This document shows positions 63,077-64,000 of a DNA stretch of 64,000 bases, piece after piece (position 1 is the first letter of the stretch; each line of letters opens with the position of its first letter). The notes under the pieces were generated by a model. That model saw only the letters and a list, made by a program, of their open reading frames with translations. It made no database searches and was not told the origin of the DNA. The stretch is taken from positions 1-64,000 of the forward strand of contig JALQPE010001767.1 in the NCBI GenBank assembly GCA_030407315.1, given 5' to 3'. Both the position numbers and the translations under genes were made by a program. This stretch comes from Asparagopsis taxiformis. Taxonomy: Eukaryota; Rhodophyta; Florideophyceae; Bonnemaisoniales; Bonnemaisoniaceae.

Positions 63077-64000
63077 TTACTTCGGAATAGACGCCAGGCC
63101 TGACCTGATCTCTTTCTCTACTCCAGCTCTTATCATCTTGTTTGTTAGTGAAGGGAACTCTGCAATGACGGTGTCAACCGAAATATGTCCCTTCCAAGCC
63201 ACTGTTGTTCTCCCCTTGCGAAGCATGGCAGGCCTATACTTACCTGACCATGCGTCTCTTCCATCGTAGACCTCGTACCACCGAACACACAGCTGACAAA
63301 TAACCCCTTCGTTGTTTTTCTTACAACTCATAATTTGTCCTAGCCAGAACGGCATCTCAGTAGTACAGTCTTCTCCATTTACAGCCACGAAGCGATTCAC
63401 CGAGTAGGGCAAGTCTGATAGTGGTATGCAATCTGCAGTCGACATGAGTTCCTCCTCTATCGGCACGACGTTCCGATTCCCTTTTCGATACATGCCATTC
63501 ATCTCGAAACATTCGGTGAGGTTCGAATGAAAAGAATCTTCCCTTTCCTCATAAACCTGTCGTAGAAGCTCATGTATCTGATCCATTTTAGAATTGTTAT
63601 TGACCCTGCTCTCTTCCGAACGAAAACGGAGCAGGACCTCATGTCGATCTGGAGGAGAACGTATGATATTACTCGGTGTTCGTTTCAGTTCAGGAGGCTT
63701 AACCAGGAAACTATTCAGCCCCGGAGTGAGAACTGGGAGAGGCTTCCAGTTGTCTTCACAAAATATCTTAACATCGCATGCAGTTCTGTAGAAGTCATAA
63801 CTTTTTCCTGTATCTTGGGATCGGTGAAACCTGAAGTATCTGAATTTTGAGAAAGCATGCACTTTTCCAACCGAATTCTCACTCCGGCAGAGAACGGAGA
63901 AGTTTGCCACGTGCAACATACGAGAGACAGAGGGTTCCGGAGTATAGGACACTCTGAGTTGTTCAACTAAATCTTCCATAGTGACGGCGTTGTGGGAACG
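63077..64000 (-). CDS. Second DUF7869-type transposase, C-terminal part (runs off window)
   Basis: The frame is open to the window edge (R-S-H-N-A-V-T before MEDLVEQL) and stops at 63077. It aligns along its whole length with the C-terminal third of the 732-aa protein at 46129-48327: AVTxEDLxxxLRxSYTPxPxVS, then FRYFRFHRSQ against LRYFRFTRAI, WKPLP against WKPFP, VNRFVAVNGE against PNEFVAVKTG, and PFWLGQI against PFWIGKI. The catalytic region lies beyond the window. Divergence is substantial, so this is another family or an old copy. No inverted repeat of its own was recognised. Confidence 0.8.
   Translation of the reverse strand, partial: RSHNAVTMEDLVEQLRVSYTPEPSVSRMLHVANFSVLCRSENSVGKVHAFSKFRYFRFHRSQDTGKSYDFYRTACDVKIFCEDNWKPLPVLTPGLNSFLVKPPELKRTPSNIIRSPPDRHEVLLRFRSEESRVNNNSKMDQIHELLRQVYEEREDSFHSNLTECFEMNGMYRKGNRNVVPIEEELMSTADCIPLSDLPYSVNRFVAVNGEDCTTEMPFWLGQIMSCKKNNEGVICQLCVRWYEVYDGRDAWSGKYRPAMLRKGRTTVAWKGHISVDTVIAEFPSLTNKMIRAGVEKEIRSGLASIPK

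Overview
The window is nuclear DNA of a eukaryote. It has spliceosomal introns of 68 and 88 bp with GT..AG ends, TATA boxes 60-100 bp upstream of start codons, CA-rich 5' leaders, LTR retrotransposons and a eukaryote-specific gene (tubulin cofactor D). Compact intron-poor genes set between retroelements, together with secreted proteins made of GCC2/GCC3-type Cys-rich repeats, suggest a red alga of the Florideophyceae (Chondrus-like). That assignment is an inference and is only moderately secure.

Layout. 1-5.4 kb: a Ty3/gypsy chromodomain retrotransposon (minus strand) inserted into the 3' end of a secreted Ser/Thr-rich gene. 5.9-12 kb: gene-poor DNA with one probable small gene (9.55-10.15 kb) and a family of short hairpins. 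12.0-13.7 kb: a secreted Cys-rich repeat gene (minus) with two frameshifts. 13.7-16.3 kb: intergenic, with two long hairpins. 16.3-24.2 kb: a 1.05-kb inverted duplication of a secreted Arg-rich gene, with a young Ty1/copia element (identical 112-bp LTRs, TATTC target duplication) between the copies. 25.1-27.2 kb: a head-to-head pair, a DUF1989-type protein and a 1-Cys peroxiredoxin. 28.8-30.1 kb: a second Cys-rich secreted gene, with one frameshift. 30.7-36.6 kb: nested dead retroelements: a decayed gag-PR-INT element carrying a 1.27-kb LTR-like insertion in its protease, and a gypsy LTR plus gag inserted in its integrase. 36.6-38.8 kb: repeats built around a GGACGTCC palindrome.

The highlight is 39,288-50,622. 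This is an 11.3-kb DNA element bounded by 1,973-bp, nearly identical inverted repeats and a TGAA target duplication. It carries two divergent genes: a ParB-like/beta-class DNA aminomethyltransferase fusion, and an RNase H-like (DDE/D) protein of the DUF7869 kind that is the likely transposase. It interrupts a 2-oxoglutarate/Fe(II) dioxygenase-like gene; conceptual removal with one TGAA copy rejoins that reading frame exactly. A diverged second copy of the transposase gene runs off the right edge (63,077-64,000), beside a fragment that may belong to the same dioxygenase family.

52.4-56.6 kb holds two decayed genes back to back: an NB-ARC NTPase and a 5'-truncated tubulin cofactor D with a TGA in place of a conserved Trp. 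56.6-60.6 kb is largely empty. 60.66-61.04 kb has a small secreted protein with one frameshift. Many lesions in the window are indels in mono- or dinucleotide runs, so sequence error and true pseudogenisation need to be separated.
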